Source of the DNA: Tipula vernalis
Taxonomy: Eukaryota > Arthropoda > Insecta > Diptera > Tipulidae
DNA length: 64,000 nucleotides
Assembly: GCA_958295665.1 (NCBI GenBank)
Contig: OY282558.1
Coordinates: 37,469,045-37,533,044 of the forward strand
Direction: 5' to 3'
The position numbers and the translations under genes were made by a program. Every line of letters begins with the position of its first letter. The stretch's first letter is position 1. Below the pieces are notes generated by a model. That model was not told the origin of the DNA. It searched no databases and worked only from the letters and a program-made list of their open reading frames with translations. Of this stretch, positions 22,985-34,298 are shown in pieces.

Positions 22985-25254
22985 ATGAAAGGTTTTAAAT
23001 TGATTAAAACTACATTTGCAAACACTAAGGATATTGTTGGTGTAACTTTTAATGGTGTAGATGATTTTAATTTATTTGTAGAAGCAGGTATGATTGTATT
23101 ATTAAAAAAAAAACTTTAAACTAATGAAATTGTCACTTTATTGTAAGAGACGGTGGGTTAATTATGAAATTTTATATGATTTACAATTTTCAGTTAGGAA
23201 AGCCTACAATTTGGAATCCGAATCTGAAATTGTTGTGTACTCTCAGGATTTTGTTGTAAAGGAAAAGATTTTTGCGGATTTTATTGCACAGTTTATTGCT
23301 TCACCAGACTTTGTTTTGGATATTAAATTATCAAGTAAAAATTGAATATAATATATGTACATAAAAACACACTAAAAAGCTTTTTCGGTAGGTCAAAGAG
23401 TGCTTTCAGTATTAACACCGACCGAATCGGAAGTTGATTTAAATGAACCTTCGACGATTGTGTTGGATTCTCAGGCTATTATAACGGAACCCATAGTTCG
23501 CACAATATCCTGCCTTGGTGAAACTGAATTTGTCAACTTTAGAGACGAAAACGCTATATTTATACAAACCAATTTTTTACAACAATTGCCTACGACTGAA
23601 GTAATTATCATTGTTTTCAATTATTTAAAATTCTGGAGAAATAAATATTTTTCAATTATATTAGGATATAAGAAATATAGATGACGTCAATTTATCGTTA
23701 ACATCATACCAAAACGGAACCTTGGAGAATCGAGAGCGCATAAATATTGCAAAATCTGTTATATGCTACGTGTTGAAGCAAAATAAATCAAAAATGTAAG
23801 TTTGTTTACGCCGACTCAAAACATACAATTGCTTAGAAATAAAAAAAAAACGAAAACATAAATTAGTATGTATCTTTAAAGTTTCTTTGCTCATTTTGCA
23901 TTTTATTCATTAATTTGTTAACTGTTTTACTATGTTTATGCTATTTTCAGACTCACAAGAGACGATTTTTTACAATTAACGCAGTCAATAGTAGATATTT
24001 TTCCTTTTGAAGTAAAAGAAAAGTACTATGTTCCATTTCGAAAAGGACACCTAGCTAAAGGGAAATTATACGATGCTTACAATAACTATCGATCTCGCCT
24101 CAGTGCAGCAGGAGTCATAAATAGAAGAATTAAATCAAAATCGCAGGACAATCAGAGTAAGTAATATAAATATAGTTTAGCAAAGTTTATAGCAAAAATA
24201 AAGTCAAATTATTATATAATAATGGTTTCTCGAAAAGATTCAAGTGTAAATCAAGGAAACTTAAACATACCAGAACATACATTAGCTATTGAAGAGGGAA
24301 ATATTACAACTGATCTTCAAATTTTGCAATCAGGAGCTGCCGAATGGCAAATAATATTAGCAAAGTGGAAAAGTACACATGTATTCAGGCATAAAGAGCT
24401 TGAAAATCAAAACTTTACAACCCTGGAATGTTTAGAAAAATATGCGATTCTTTCGAATGAAAAAAGTCACGAGCTGGTAAGTCGTCAAAATTAAATATTA
24501 AGTAATATTTTTAAACTATAATGTCCTCTATTTTTCAGTTTGTAATTGATTTTAAAATTTTATATCCCTCATCTAAATCCATTAGTGATTGGAAATTGTT
24601 CTATTGCCAAGTTATTACAAAGGCAGAAAAATTGAAAGATAAGTGCGTTAAATAAATATTAGCAAATATTGAGAGCGCGGAAGAAGAAGGTTAATTGAAA
24701 TGAACGAGTTTTTTAATAATGAATTAATAATTGTAAATTATTATAATTATATTTCAGACTCAAAACTTGCTTTGACATTTATGATAATTCCCTACCTTTT
24801 ACCGAGCTCTAGACGATCGAGTAAACTTGAAGTGCAAAGATCTTTTATTCAATATTGCCAGGTAATAAAAAAACTCAACTTCATCATCAATTTCTCATAA
24901 TTAATCATTGTTTTTTTACTATAGAATATTCTCGAAGCGGACGACGAAACCAGAGAAGAAATAAAACGATTGAAAATTGAAAGCCATCCTAAAATATATC
25001 TCATCGGTGACTCTCACAAAACCGTTTGTCTAGCATATGTCGATATATCCGGCCACAGATTAAAGTTTGAGAATCCACTAAAGGCAATTGAAGTTTGCTT
25101 TCACTGCATTATGGGAATGAACATCAAATATCCCAGTCGTTGTGCTCATGTTTGGATGTTTATCCAAAAGCTGGTTTTTAAAATAAATACGCCTTGGGAC
25201 ACAATAATACCTTCCATCAACACACTGATCAACGATCTACATTCTGCAAAATAG
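22985..25254 (+). pseudogene. Copy B gene 1: SAMD3-like companion, nine-exon layout with one nonsense codon
   Basis: Exons that join in phase are 22985-23087, 23194-23334, 23392-23600, 23665-23795, 23951-24156, ~24195-24476, 24539-24689, 24758-24861 and 24925-25254 (TAG), with introns of 57-155 nt and GT-AG borders. The start of exon 6 is unresolved because the obvious acceptors would leave an intron under 40 nt. The N terminus (MKGFKLIKTTF...VTFNG) followed by EIVVYSQDF looks like a small beta-grasp (PB1-like) unit. The middle has FPFEVKEKYYVPFRKGHLAKG, and the C terminus PKIYLIGDSHKTVCLAY and EVCFHCIMGMNIKYPSRC is the family's closing block. Exon 7, defined by the acidic IESAEEE stretch aligning with copies A and D, carries an in-frame TAA at 24653-24655. 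An alternative donor at 24643 would avoid it but breaks the downstream frame. This copy therefore looks nearly but not fully intact. Confidence 0.68.
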
Positions 25255-25497
25255 GGTAATACTTGCATTTTTTCATTAAGTATATACATATTTAATTTTT
25301 AGCACATTTTTAATTACGATAGAATCGTAGGTTACTGAAAATAATTTTCTGTGTTCTCCTTAAGTACGAATTTTAGAATTATGAATTTATTTATTTGTTT
25401 TATTAAGTTAAATATTATCCTTAGTTTTGTTTTAATTGATATTTTGCTGATTTGAAATAAAATTCTTTAAGATAGAACTATTAGTTACATTACAAAA

Positions 25498-26426
25498 ATG
25501 GATTCAATAAATTGCTTTAGCTGTTCTGAATTATTCATGACTATCAATGAGTTGATTAGCCACATAAGGAATTGTCATCCAAACCAAACTTCAGTGTCGT
25601 GCTGCTACCGTAGGTGCTCGCAAAAATATAGTCGACTTGATTCCTATAGATTTCATTTGAAAACTCATTATAGAAATATTGAAAGTGAATACTCAAATTT
25701 AACTAGAGCCGCTTCAACAGTTATCACTCCCAGATATTCGTTTAGATTTGTTGAAGCAAATTTTAAGAACTTATTGTAACGATTCCATTCCTCGAAATAA
25801 GAGTCAAGAGATTATCAAAAGCATCGTAAACTGTTATAGAAAATATTTATTAATTTTGATAAATAAATTAAACGATTCTAATTTGGCATCCGACGTGTTG
25901 GCTTTTGTGGAAGAATTGTGTAAGAACAGTTTAGTAGAATCCGAACATAAATTTTTTAAAGAACTTAAGAAAACACAATTTTAGCTCTAACAATAAAATT
26001 AATATCTTTAGGACAATTTTTACTAAGTACCAAATAAAGCTTCTAGATTTGTTCATAAATTACAACGATGTTATAGACGCGAGAGTTAAATCAGGCCCTG
26101 CAACAATTTATCATAATATGAACAGCCCTCTACAAAAATATGGTATTGTTTCAGCTCTTTCGACTTATACTGTGTCTTATCTCCAATACGAAAATATCCT
26201 ATTTAAACCCGGTATGGTTGTACATGTTGGTGAATACGAAGATGATATTCCATTATTTGGTTTAATCAGGCACATTTGTTCGATAGACCGTTCGTACTAC
26301 TTATGTCTTCAAAGACTTTTAAATCACGGAATTGATTCACACGTGATTAAATCACGGATTTTTAGTGCAATCATATTAAAATTAACAAAGTCGTGCGCTG
26401 AGAATATGATAGCATCCCGTATATAA
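25498..26426 (+). pseudogene. Copy B gene 2: C2H2 head and C-terminal domain joined, transposase core missing
   Basis: The first block (25498-25779) encodes two fingers, CFSCSELF...HIRNCH and CCYRRCSQKY...HLKTHY. It shifts frame at about 25770 into IIKSIVNCYRKYLLILINKL, which parallels the helical region after the fingers in copy A. The last block (about 26013-26426, preceded by a TTTAG acceptor-like site at 26011) encodes LQYENILFKPGMVVHVGEYE and LFGLIRHIC, resembling the C-terminal domain of this family. The roughly 500-residue middle with AHDN, DVMHD and MRFEGKH is absent. It is either a deletion derivative or the start of a reduced gene; the frameshift favours decay. It follows the companion by 243 bp. 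Confidence 0.6.
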
Positions 26427-27787
26427 TGTTTTCTGCAACAAAATTGGGTGACAAACCACACTGTAGTGACTAACATACAACCAAAAACTATAGTAGATTT
26501 CATAGAGACGGCTCATGTCGAATAAATAAACATTCAAAATAGTTGGGTGTAGAAAATACCTATTTGGGTGTAGAAATTATATTTCGAACAATACAGTGAG
26601 GCCCTACGCAATATACTTAAAACCACAAAAACATAATTCTCTCTTTGACCAAATTTACTCTTCAACTAATACAAGATTGTTTTGAGCGAGGTCAAAAATA
26701 TGTATTCAGAAAAATTTTCGTTTGTTAAACTAGTAAGTATGCGCTGGTACATCGGTGAGCATGATTCAAGCAAGGTTACCTCGATGTTTCGAGTCACGTG
26801 TTCGTGACGTCACACAATTCTGCCACGTGTTTGTAGATAAATAGAGAAAAAGCGAATGAACCATTTTTGTGTTTGTTTTTATTTTTCCTTGTACAATTTT
26901 CCTTTTTATTTTTCGTTTTTTTACTTATTGTTGTAATTTAAAGGTCTCCTTTAATACTAGAATAGAGTGTCGTCATAAAACAGAAAATGATCATTTGTTT
27001 ACATATTTAGAGCTAAACTGGTATTAATTGAATCACGACCGGTGAATAAAGGGAATATATGCTTATTTCTTTTTTTCTTTATTAACAAATTAACGATGGG
27101 TTTTCATTGTGTTATGGGTTATTTATTGTGGCCAACCAGCAATATACATTTGAATACGATACCGACTAAATGTGGGATTCTAAAATGATTTTTAGATAAG
27201 ATTTTGGAATATGGCCAAGTAGTATGGAATTTGTCTATTTCTCAACAGATTATGATGAAATTCGACTTGTACGATGGAAATGGGACCTTCAAATGTGTTT
27301 AGATGAAGTTCTGGAATATGGCCAAGTAGGATGGAACTTGGATATTTCTTGAACGATTTTGATGAAATTCTACTTGTATGATGGAAATGGGACCTTCAAA
27401 TGATTTTTAGATGAAGTTCTGGAATATGGCCAAATAGAATGGAACTTGGATATTTCTTGAACGATTTTGATGAAATTCGACAAGTGCGAAAAAGTTCTGG
27501 AATATGGTCAATTAGGAAGGAACTCGGTTATTTCTCAATCGATTATGATGAAATTTTACTTGTGTGTTTACAGAGGAATACCATTTTGTGAACAACTAAA
27601 ATTGTTGGTTTAGAAATTCGATATGAAGTTTTGCAAGTATGTCAAAGGTGTTAAAGATTTTTTCTATTAGATTGATTATTTACTAGAAGATATTTTTCCG
27701 CAAATAAAAGTAAATTATTTAAAAAACACTTTTGATTGAAATATAATGTGACTAAAGAAATAAAATAAACTTTGTTTAACTCTTAGC

Positions 27788-27877
27788 CCTATTATGGTTC
27801 TCACCTCACCGAAAAATTTCACACAAATCTAGTCACATTTGCATAGTATTTCTCGGTGAGGTGAGAACCATAATAGG
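27788..27877. repeat. 90-bp perfect-arm hairpin MITE
   Basis: The 25 bases at 27788-27812, starting CCTATTATGGTTCTCACC, are the exact reverse complement of 27853-27877, with a 40-nt loop. Arms are perfect, so the insertion is recent or under concerted repair. It lies in the loop of the foldback element. Confidence 0.75.
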
Positions 27878-27945
27878 AGCAATAGTTATTATTAAACATT
27901 TTGTTATTAATTATTAATAACATTTCATGTTATTCATGATGCTAG

Positions 27946-28870
27946 ATGATGCAGGCCGAGTCTATACCCCATGATTGTCCTTATTCCGGAAGGACTTTGA
28001 ATTTGGTATTATCAAAAGCCCGTGGAATATCTATGAATGAACATAATAGTACCTCTTTGTTCCGGAGTGTGTCATCAATTTATGATGTCAGGTCGCGTGC
28101 AGGCGTTGAATCTAATCTACTGAACCGGTATTTTATGCAAGGCTTGGTTTTCAGAATAAATAATGTGCGGCTAATGGATCTGTAAGGCCTAACATCCTCA
28201 GGGGATCTTTCCACTATTTCTGGAATAAAAATCACACGCACATCCCTCCTGGTATAGGTAAATCTAATTTTAAAGCAAAGTTCCCAAGTTTTCATGGATT
28301 TCCCTATTTAGAGAAAACGTCAAAAAATATTACTATAGCTTCTTGATCGACTGATCATTTTAAATTGTAGTCTAATTAACGAAACTGTAGTTAATATCCC
28401 TGTAAAGTGTTAAATGAACATAATTCTAAAATAAATTTATGAATCAAACAAGGGGTCTATTCGATCAAAAACTTTTCATTTTGCATATATCCCTTATTAT
28501 GATAAATAATATAATTATCACTTATATTTAATATTACTTTTACCTAATAATACATATATTTCATTAATTAATTTGCTTAAGTATTAGCGGTTTTTGTATA
28601 AAATACTTATTTAATTACAATTTCAATTGTACAATAACCGTGCTGCTTATGTGCTTTTATTTATCAGGTGTTAGATATGTTCCATGATTTTTGCTAAAGA
28701 TAATTATCATCACGTCGTTCTTGACGTCAAAATTGATTCGATTTGAATTATTATTCAAACAGTATGAGATCGACGAATTTTTGATATGTTGGCTTTAAAA
28801 AATTAGGTGGAAAATTATAGCATTGACTCCAACACAATCGCTTTTAGTAAGCTTTCAACGGCTTGGAAAT
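27946..28870. other. Loop of the foldback element, no supported gene
   Basis: A 79-codon plus-strand frame (27946-28185) and a 71-codon minus-strand frame overlap each other and lack recognisable motifs. The rest is AT-rich. The loop is framed by a 19-bp direct repeat at 27925-27943 and 29059-29077. Confidence 0.4.
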
Positions 28871-28875
28871 GGGTG

Positions 28876-29053
28876 TCATTGGGCGCTTTCAGGTCCCGCA
28901 ACATGTTGGCTTTCAAAATTTACTGATGGGCAAAATGACATTCGATACATAACATTGCCATGGAATTTTCGATAAATCGGGCCATTCAGAAAACAACAGG
29001 GTTATTTTAGTCAACATGTTGCCAACAGTTGGTAGAGCTGAAAGCGTCCAATA
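28876..29053. repeat. MITE-like inverted repeat, ~178 bp
   Basis: The left end CATTGGGCGCTTTCAG...CAACATGTTGGC is matched in inverse by the right end GTCAACATGTTGCC...CTGAAAGCGTCCAAT. The arms are interrupted by a few extra bases on the right (a duplicated CCAAC segment). It shows no coding content. The family was not recognised. Confidence 0.55.
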
Positions 29054-30400
29054 CTATCTCATGTTATTCATGATGCTTGTGTAGTGTTACAAAAACAATT
29101 TCGAAAAGCTGTGTTATGGCCGAAAAACAGGACTGCATGAATAGGTGTAGTACAGAATTGTCAATTTCGTCATATTTAGAACCCTTTCTGCTTTATTACT
29201 AGCGTTTTCTCGCTTTGCCTATACTAATTTTAGATTGTATATTAAAAGAGTTCTAAAAATGAGAAAAACCGGCTCTTGCGGAATTCAAATAGAGATTCTT
29301 TTCAGCCAATCTCCATTATGCTTCTCAATGCTTATTGTATAGAAAGTGTTTCTAACCCGCTTTGCTAATTGAGCGACGGTGCGACAGGTAATATTTATTC
29401 TAATGCCCCTCATTTTACTTTTTATTAGCTGAGTTGTTAGTAAAATCCCCCAAACAAAGTTTATTTTATTTCTTTAGAGTCACATTATATTTCAATCAAA
29501 AGTGTTTTTTAAATAATTGCGGAAAAACATATTCTAGTAAATAACCAATCTAATAGAAAATATCTTTAACACCTTTGATATACTTGCAAAACTTCATATC
29601 GAATTTCTAAACCAACAATTTTAATTGTTCACAAAATGGTATTCCTCTGTAAACACACAAGTAAAAATTTATCATAATCGATTGAGAAATAACCGAGTTC
29701 CTTCCTAATTGACCATATTCCAGAACTTTTTCTAAATATCATTTTAGAATCCCATTTTTATCGCACTTGTCGAATTTCATCAAAATCGTTCAAGAAATAG
29801 CCAAGTTTTATCCTACTTGACCATATTCCAGAACTTCATCAAAAAAATTATTTGAAGATCCCATTTCCATCATACAAGTAGAATTTCATCGTACTCGGTT
29901 AAGAAATACCCAAGTTCCATCCTACTAAGCCGTACTCCAGAACTTCATCTAAAAATGATTTGAAGATCTCATTTCCATCGTACAATTCGAATTTCATCAT
30001 AATCAGTTGAGAAATAACCGAGTTCCTTCCTAACTGTCCATATTCCAGAACTTCATCTAAATATCATTTTAGAATCCCATTTCTATCGCACGTGTCAAGT
30101 TTCATCAAAATCGGTTAAGAAATAGACAAGTTACATCATATTTGGCTATATTCCAGAACTTCATCTAAAAATCATTTGAAGATCCCATTTCCATTGTACA
30201 AGTCGAACTTCATCATAATCGGTTTAAAAAAAGACAAGTTCCATCCTACTTGCCATATTCCAGAACTTCTTCCAAAAATCATCAAAATCAAATTTCATCA
30301 TAATTAGTTGAGAAATAGGCAAGTTCCATTATACTTGGCCATATTCCAGAACTTCATGTAAAATTCAATTTAGAATGCCACATTTACTAAGTATCATAAT

Positions 30401-33400
30401 CAAGGCTGGGCAGTAACGAATTACATGTATTTGAATTACGTAATTAAAATACAAATTACAATTTGTAATTTGTATTTTAATTACTCATTCTCCAAGTAAC
30501 AGTATCTTGTATTTTAATTACATAAATTCTAAGTAATTGTAATTTGTATTTTAATTACCTCAGTTTTTGAAATTTCTTATTTACATTTTTCAAGGCTTAT
30601 TAAAATTTGGTTCCAGAGTCATCAGCATAAAACCTAATCTTAATAATCTTTTTCTAATGATACGTTTTTTCACTAAATGAATTTTGTCAAATCAAATTTA
30701 TCAATTTACAAATCGTCATGTCAGTGCTATCTTGTTCAATCTCCAAATTTACCAATTTTGAGTTTAATATTGATTCTTACTAAACAAAGTTAGCTCTTTC
30801 CAAATATGCAATCGAAATTAGTGTATCTCCTTTAGTTTACGAGATATTCAGTGGTGATTTTGGTGTATCAGCCACTAGCAACAAAATCAAAATAATAATT
30901 TTGGTGTAACCGCCGTTCACGTATTCTATGTACGCAGTTGAATAAAAAACTAATAAATAAATTTTATTACTAAATTTGTTCAATATCCATTTAAAAATAT
31001 TGAATTTTGGTGTATGTCCGATACTAAATATAAAGAAAAATTTTAAATTTTTTGGTTTATCTCCAGATATTCACCAATGAAAATTGACTATTTCAATCAC
31101 GTGATCAAAACAATATATATAATGAAGGAAATTTCGGTTTTTTAATCATTAAGTAAAATGCTTTTGTATGATGAGGATCAATAAAAAAAATTATAATTTC
31201 TAATAGTTTTGTCTAGTTTAAAGTTTTGTTATACAGGTAACCGTTATTTGGTTTAAATAAAATTGTAATTGATTTAAAAATAAGGGAAATCACATTTTTT
31301 AAATGAGTTCGCCAGTAAGAGAAATTCCTAACGATGTCCTTCAGTAAGTAGTATGATTTTTAGTTGAGTTGTTTATTTTTATTTTGGTATTAAAATTTTA
31401 TTTTACTAAAATTGCCATTAATTATTTTATTTTATAAATACAGTGTTGTGTAAGAAAATTAAACAGTGAAGAAGTTTCATTTAATATTAATTAATCCTTT
31501 CTACATTTAATATTAATTAATCCAATTCGAGTGAAATTTCACATGCTTTATATTATTGCATAAATTAGTTTACTTTAAATTTTTCACATTGTTTGGGATT
31601 TTGCACAATTCCACTGCATGTAATTAATGTGTTGCTATTTAAAATATTGAAATTGTACAAAAAAATTAATGTTTCTTGTAGAATTATGGAAGAAATTTTT
31701 GTAAGGGATGAGGAAATTGAAAGCCCTTTTGATGATTCGGATGCTGATCCAGATTTTTTACCGGCCGGAAACAAAATACCTCAACAGGCGGTATTTAATA
31801 AAAGTAAAAACCAATATTTCTTAATGTATTCGGGACATTGATAAAATACTGTAATTATTTTTTCAGACACTCTCACTAATCCAATAATAACGGAAAATTT
31901 TTCAACTGCTTCTCCAGTATCGCAAATCTCGACCCCATCCCGAAAACGCAAGCGACATTTTTCAAATTGGACGCGTACCGTTACCAAAAGACTTAGAAAC
32001 TGTGGACAAGAATATATTGATAAGCGGGGCATTCAACATCGCGCAAGAACAGTGAAAGAACCATGTGGTGAAAAATGCAATTTTAAGTGTACTACAAATT
32101 TTAGTTTGGAACAGAGACAAACCATCCATCAAGCATTTTGGAATATTGATCCTACATCAAAGCTAAATTTTTATGCAAAATTTACGACACAGAATACAAC
32201 AACTAGAAAACGAACAAAGAAAGAAATTTCCAGACGTGCAGAATCATACAAGTACTATTTTGAGAAAGATGCAATTAATGTTCAAGTCTGCAAAGTATTT
32301 TTTCTAAATACTTTGGATGTATCACAAAACCGAATTTATTACTACTACAAAAAAAACCACATGAAAAAAGTCGGCGTAGCAAAACCGGTAATCCAAGGAA
32401 ATCACGTAAAATTTCAAACTCCGACCAGTGTACTGAATAAAGTACGAGATCATATAAAACAATTTCCAGCAATGGATTCGCATTATTGTCGGGCAAACAG
32501 CTTGAAAAAATATTTGGAACCAAGTCTAAATTTGACAAAGATGTTTAATATGTATAAAATTAGTGTTGAAAACCCGGTGAAATTTAATATGTATTCAAAA
32601 ATTTTCAACGAAGAGTTTAATTATTCATTTCATCGTCCAAAAAAGGATCAATGCGATCGATGTGCCGCTTTCGCTCTATTAAAAGAACCATCGGACTCTG
32701 AAAAAAACTTGTACGATCAGCATAGAAGGGCAAACAAATTAGCAAAGTTAGAGAGAGACTACGACCGAAAAAATTTAGATGGCACAACTGCGGTAATCTG
32801 TTATGACCTTCAGAACGTATTTGCACTTCCGAAAGCAAATGTGTCCAGCTTCTACTACAGGAGAAAATTTAGTGTGTTTAACCTAACTGGGCACTGCAAT
32901 AAAAATAAAAAAACATATTGTGCTATATGGCATGAAGCTTTAAGCGGAAGAAGTGGCAATGACATCGCCTCTGCACTTATAAAGATATTGGAAAATGTTT
33001 TAGGTGACAATCCTGGTATAACACGAATAATTTTATGGTCCGATTCGTGTATCCCACAAAACAAAAATCGAATAACGACACTAGCAATAGTTAAATTTTT
33101 AAAACGAAATCAATTGGTACAAATCGAACAAAAGTTTTCGGAGCCGGGGCACTCGCAAATCCAAGAAATCGATGCAGTACACAGCTGTATCGATCGAAAT
33201 TTAAAAAATATTGAAATATATAGCCCGGTTGGTCTTCTAAAACTACTAAAGGGTATTAATTCGAAAAATGTGACTTTAAAATTCATCCAAATGAAGAGTA
33301 CAGACTTTTTAAATTATAATGCAGCGTCTACATCTATGAGCTTTCCACCGTTTGCATCAATTAAGCATTTGGTTTATCATTCGAAAAATGTATTAGAATT

Positions 33401-34298
33401 AAGCTTTCGAAAAGAATTTGCTGGAGAATTTTTATCGAAGAATTTAGTATTGGCCAAAACCAGAAAAAAAACAAATTGCGCGAATGAGCTACCAAATGTT
33501 AAACTTTGCCGTTACAAGTATGATTTAAAGCAAGAGAAAATAAAAGACCTCAAAGCAATGCTTATTTACATGCCCGAGGTTGATAGAGGTTTTTATAATA
33601 TTTATCTGAAATGACTTCAATTGAAATGACAAGGCATGAGTACGGAGTAGTCTTATTAGTTCTGACTTTTTATTATTTTGTTGTGATTATGTTATTTTTA
33701 TTATGTTATTTTAAAGGCTGAATTTTTATTAAGTATATTGAAATAAATGAATTTAATTCTGCTTATTGTTTTATTTAATTTTTTCTATTTTCTTTGGAAA
33801 TCACCTAAATTTTGAAACGATAAGAAAAATACTGGTAATGTATCTGAAGGAAATTGTTCTATCTCCAAAAGTGTTGAAGAAATAAATGAAATTTAATTTT
33901 TTAAATTCTTTTAGTGCAAGTCCAATATTTTAGTGTAACTCCACGGTTCATTTTGATTATGTGGAGATACCCGAAAATGACTTAAAATGAAAATGTATTT
34001 TCCAATTTTCCAGCCTAAATGAATCCGCGTTGTTGGAAATAAAAGTAGGGATCGATAAAACAAAACAAAATTTAATAAAATTCGTCTTAATAATACCAAA
34101 CAATTATATAGGCGCAGTACAAATTAAAATCTAATTTCATTTTTAATTTTCCAAAAAAACAAATATTGTCGCTTGCACCAAGATAGCACTGATATGACGA
34201 AATGTAAAGTATTTGTAATTTGTATTTTAATTCCTGAGTTTGCTGTAACTAGGAAAAGTATTTTAATTACTCAGTGTAATGTAATTTGCCCAGCATTG
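30401..34298 (+). mobile_element. 3.9-kb DNA transposon with CAAGGCTGGGC termini encoding a DUF7869-like protein
   Basis: The left end begins CAAGGCTGGGCAGTAACG at 30401. The right end finishes TTTGCCCAGCATTG at 34298 (one mismatch to the left terminus). Subterminal AT-rich blocks (GTAATTTGTATTTTAATTAC) repeat near both ends. The same ends, without the middle, form the MITE at 35768-36146, so this is the parental type. CA(A/G)GG.TGGGC ends and 8-bp target duplications are usual for hAT elements, yet the encoded protein does not read as a hAT transposase. The left flank is ATCATAAT and the right flank TAATTAGG: the two flanks do not match each other but match those of the neighbouring MITE. 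Confidence 0.8.
31686..33614 (+). CDS. Putative DDE-type transposase, DUF7869-like, 621 aa, two exons
   Basis: Exon 1 is 31686-31803 (MEEIFVRDEEIESPFDDSD...), the donor AAAA|GTAAAA lies at 31804, the acceptor TTTCAG at 31866, and exon 2 is 31867-33614. The joined length is 1866 nt, exactly 622 codons including stop, and no internal stop is present. A basic region SRKRKRHFSNW is followed by the Cys cluster CGEKCNFKC and a helical DNA-binding-like half with HYCRANSLKKYL. Next come KKDQCDRCAAF and then the likely catalytic half: CYDLQNVFALPKANVSSFYY (first D), AIWHEALSGRSGNDIAS, IILWSDSCIPQNKN (second D) and EPGHSQIQEIDAVHSCIDR (E/H region). From memory this layout is that of the widespread insect/cnidarian family now called DUF7869. 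Target and chemistry are inferred. The open two-exon frame suggests recent activity. Confidence 0.75.

Larger units (their letters stand above)
22985..26426 (+). mobile_element. Copy B of the two-gene element (core-deleted)
   Basis: Same head-to-tail order as copy A: companion, then C2H2 gene. Protein sequences differ strongly from copy A, so A and B are different subfamilies and not a recent duplication. Terminal repeats and a target duplication were not found, so the limits given are those of coding homology. Confidence 0.55.

Noticed and set aside
27946..28295. Opposing frames of 79 and 71 codons in the foldback loop
   Set aside because: No motif on either strand; likely chance in unassigned repeat DNA.
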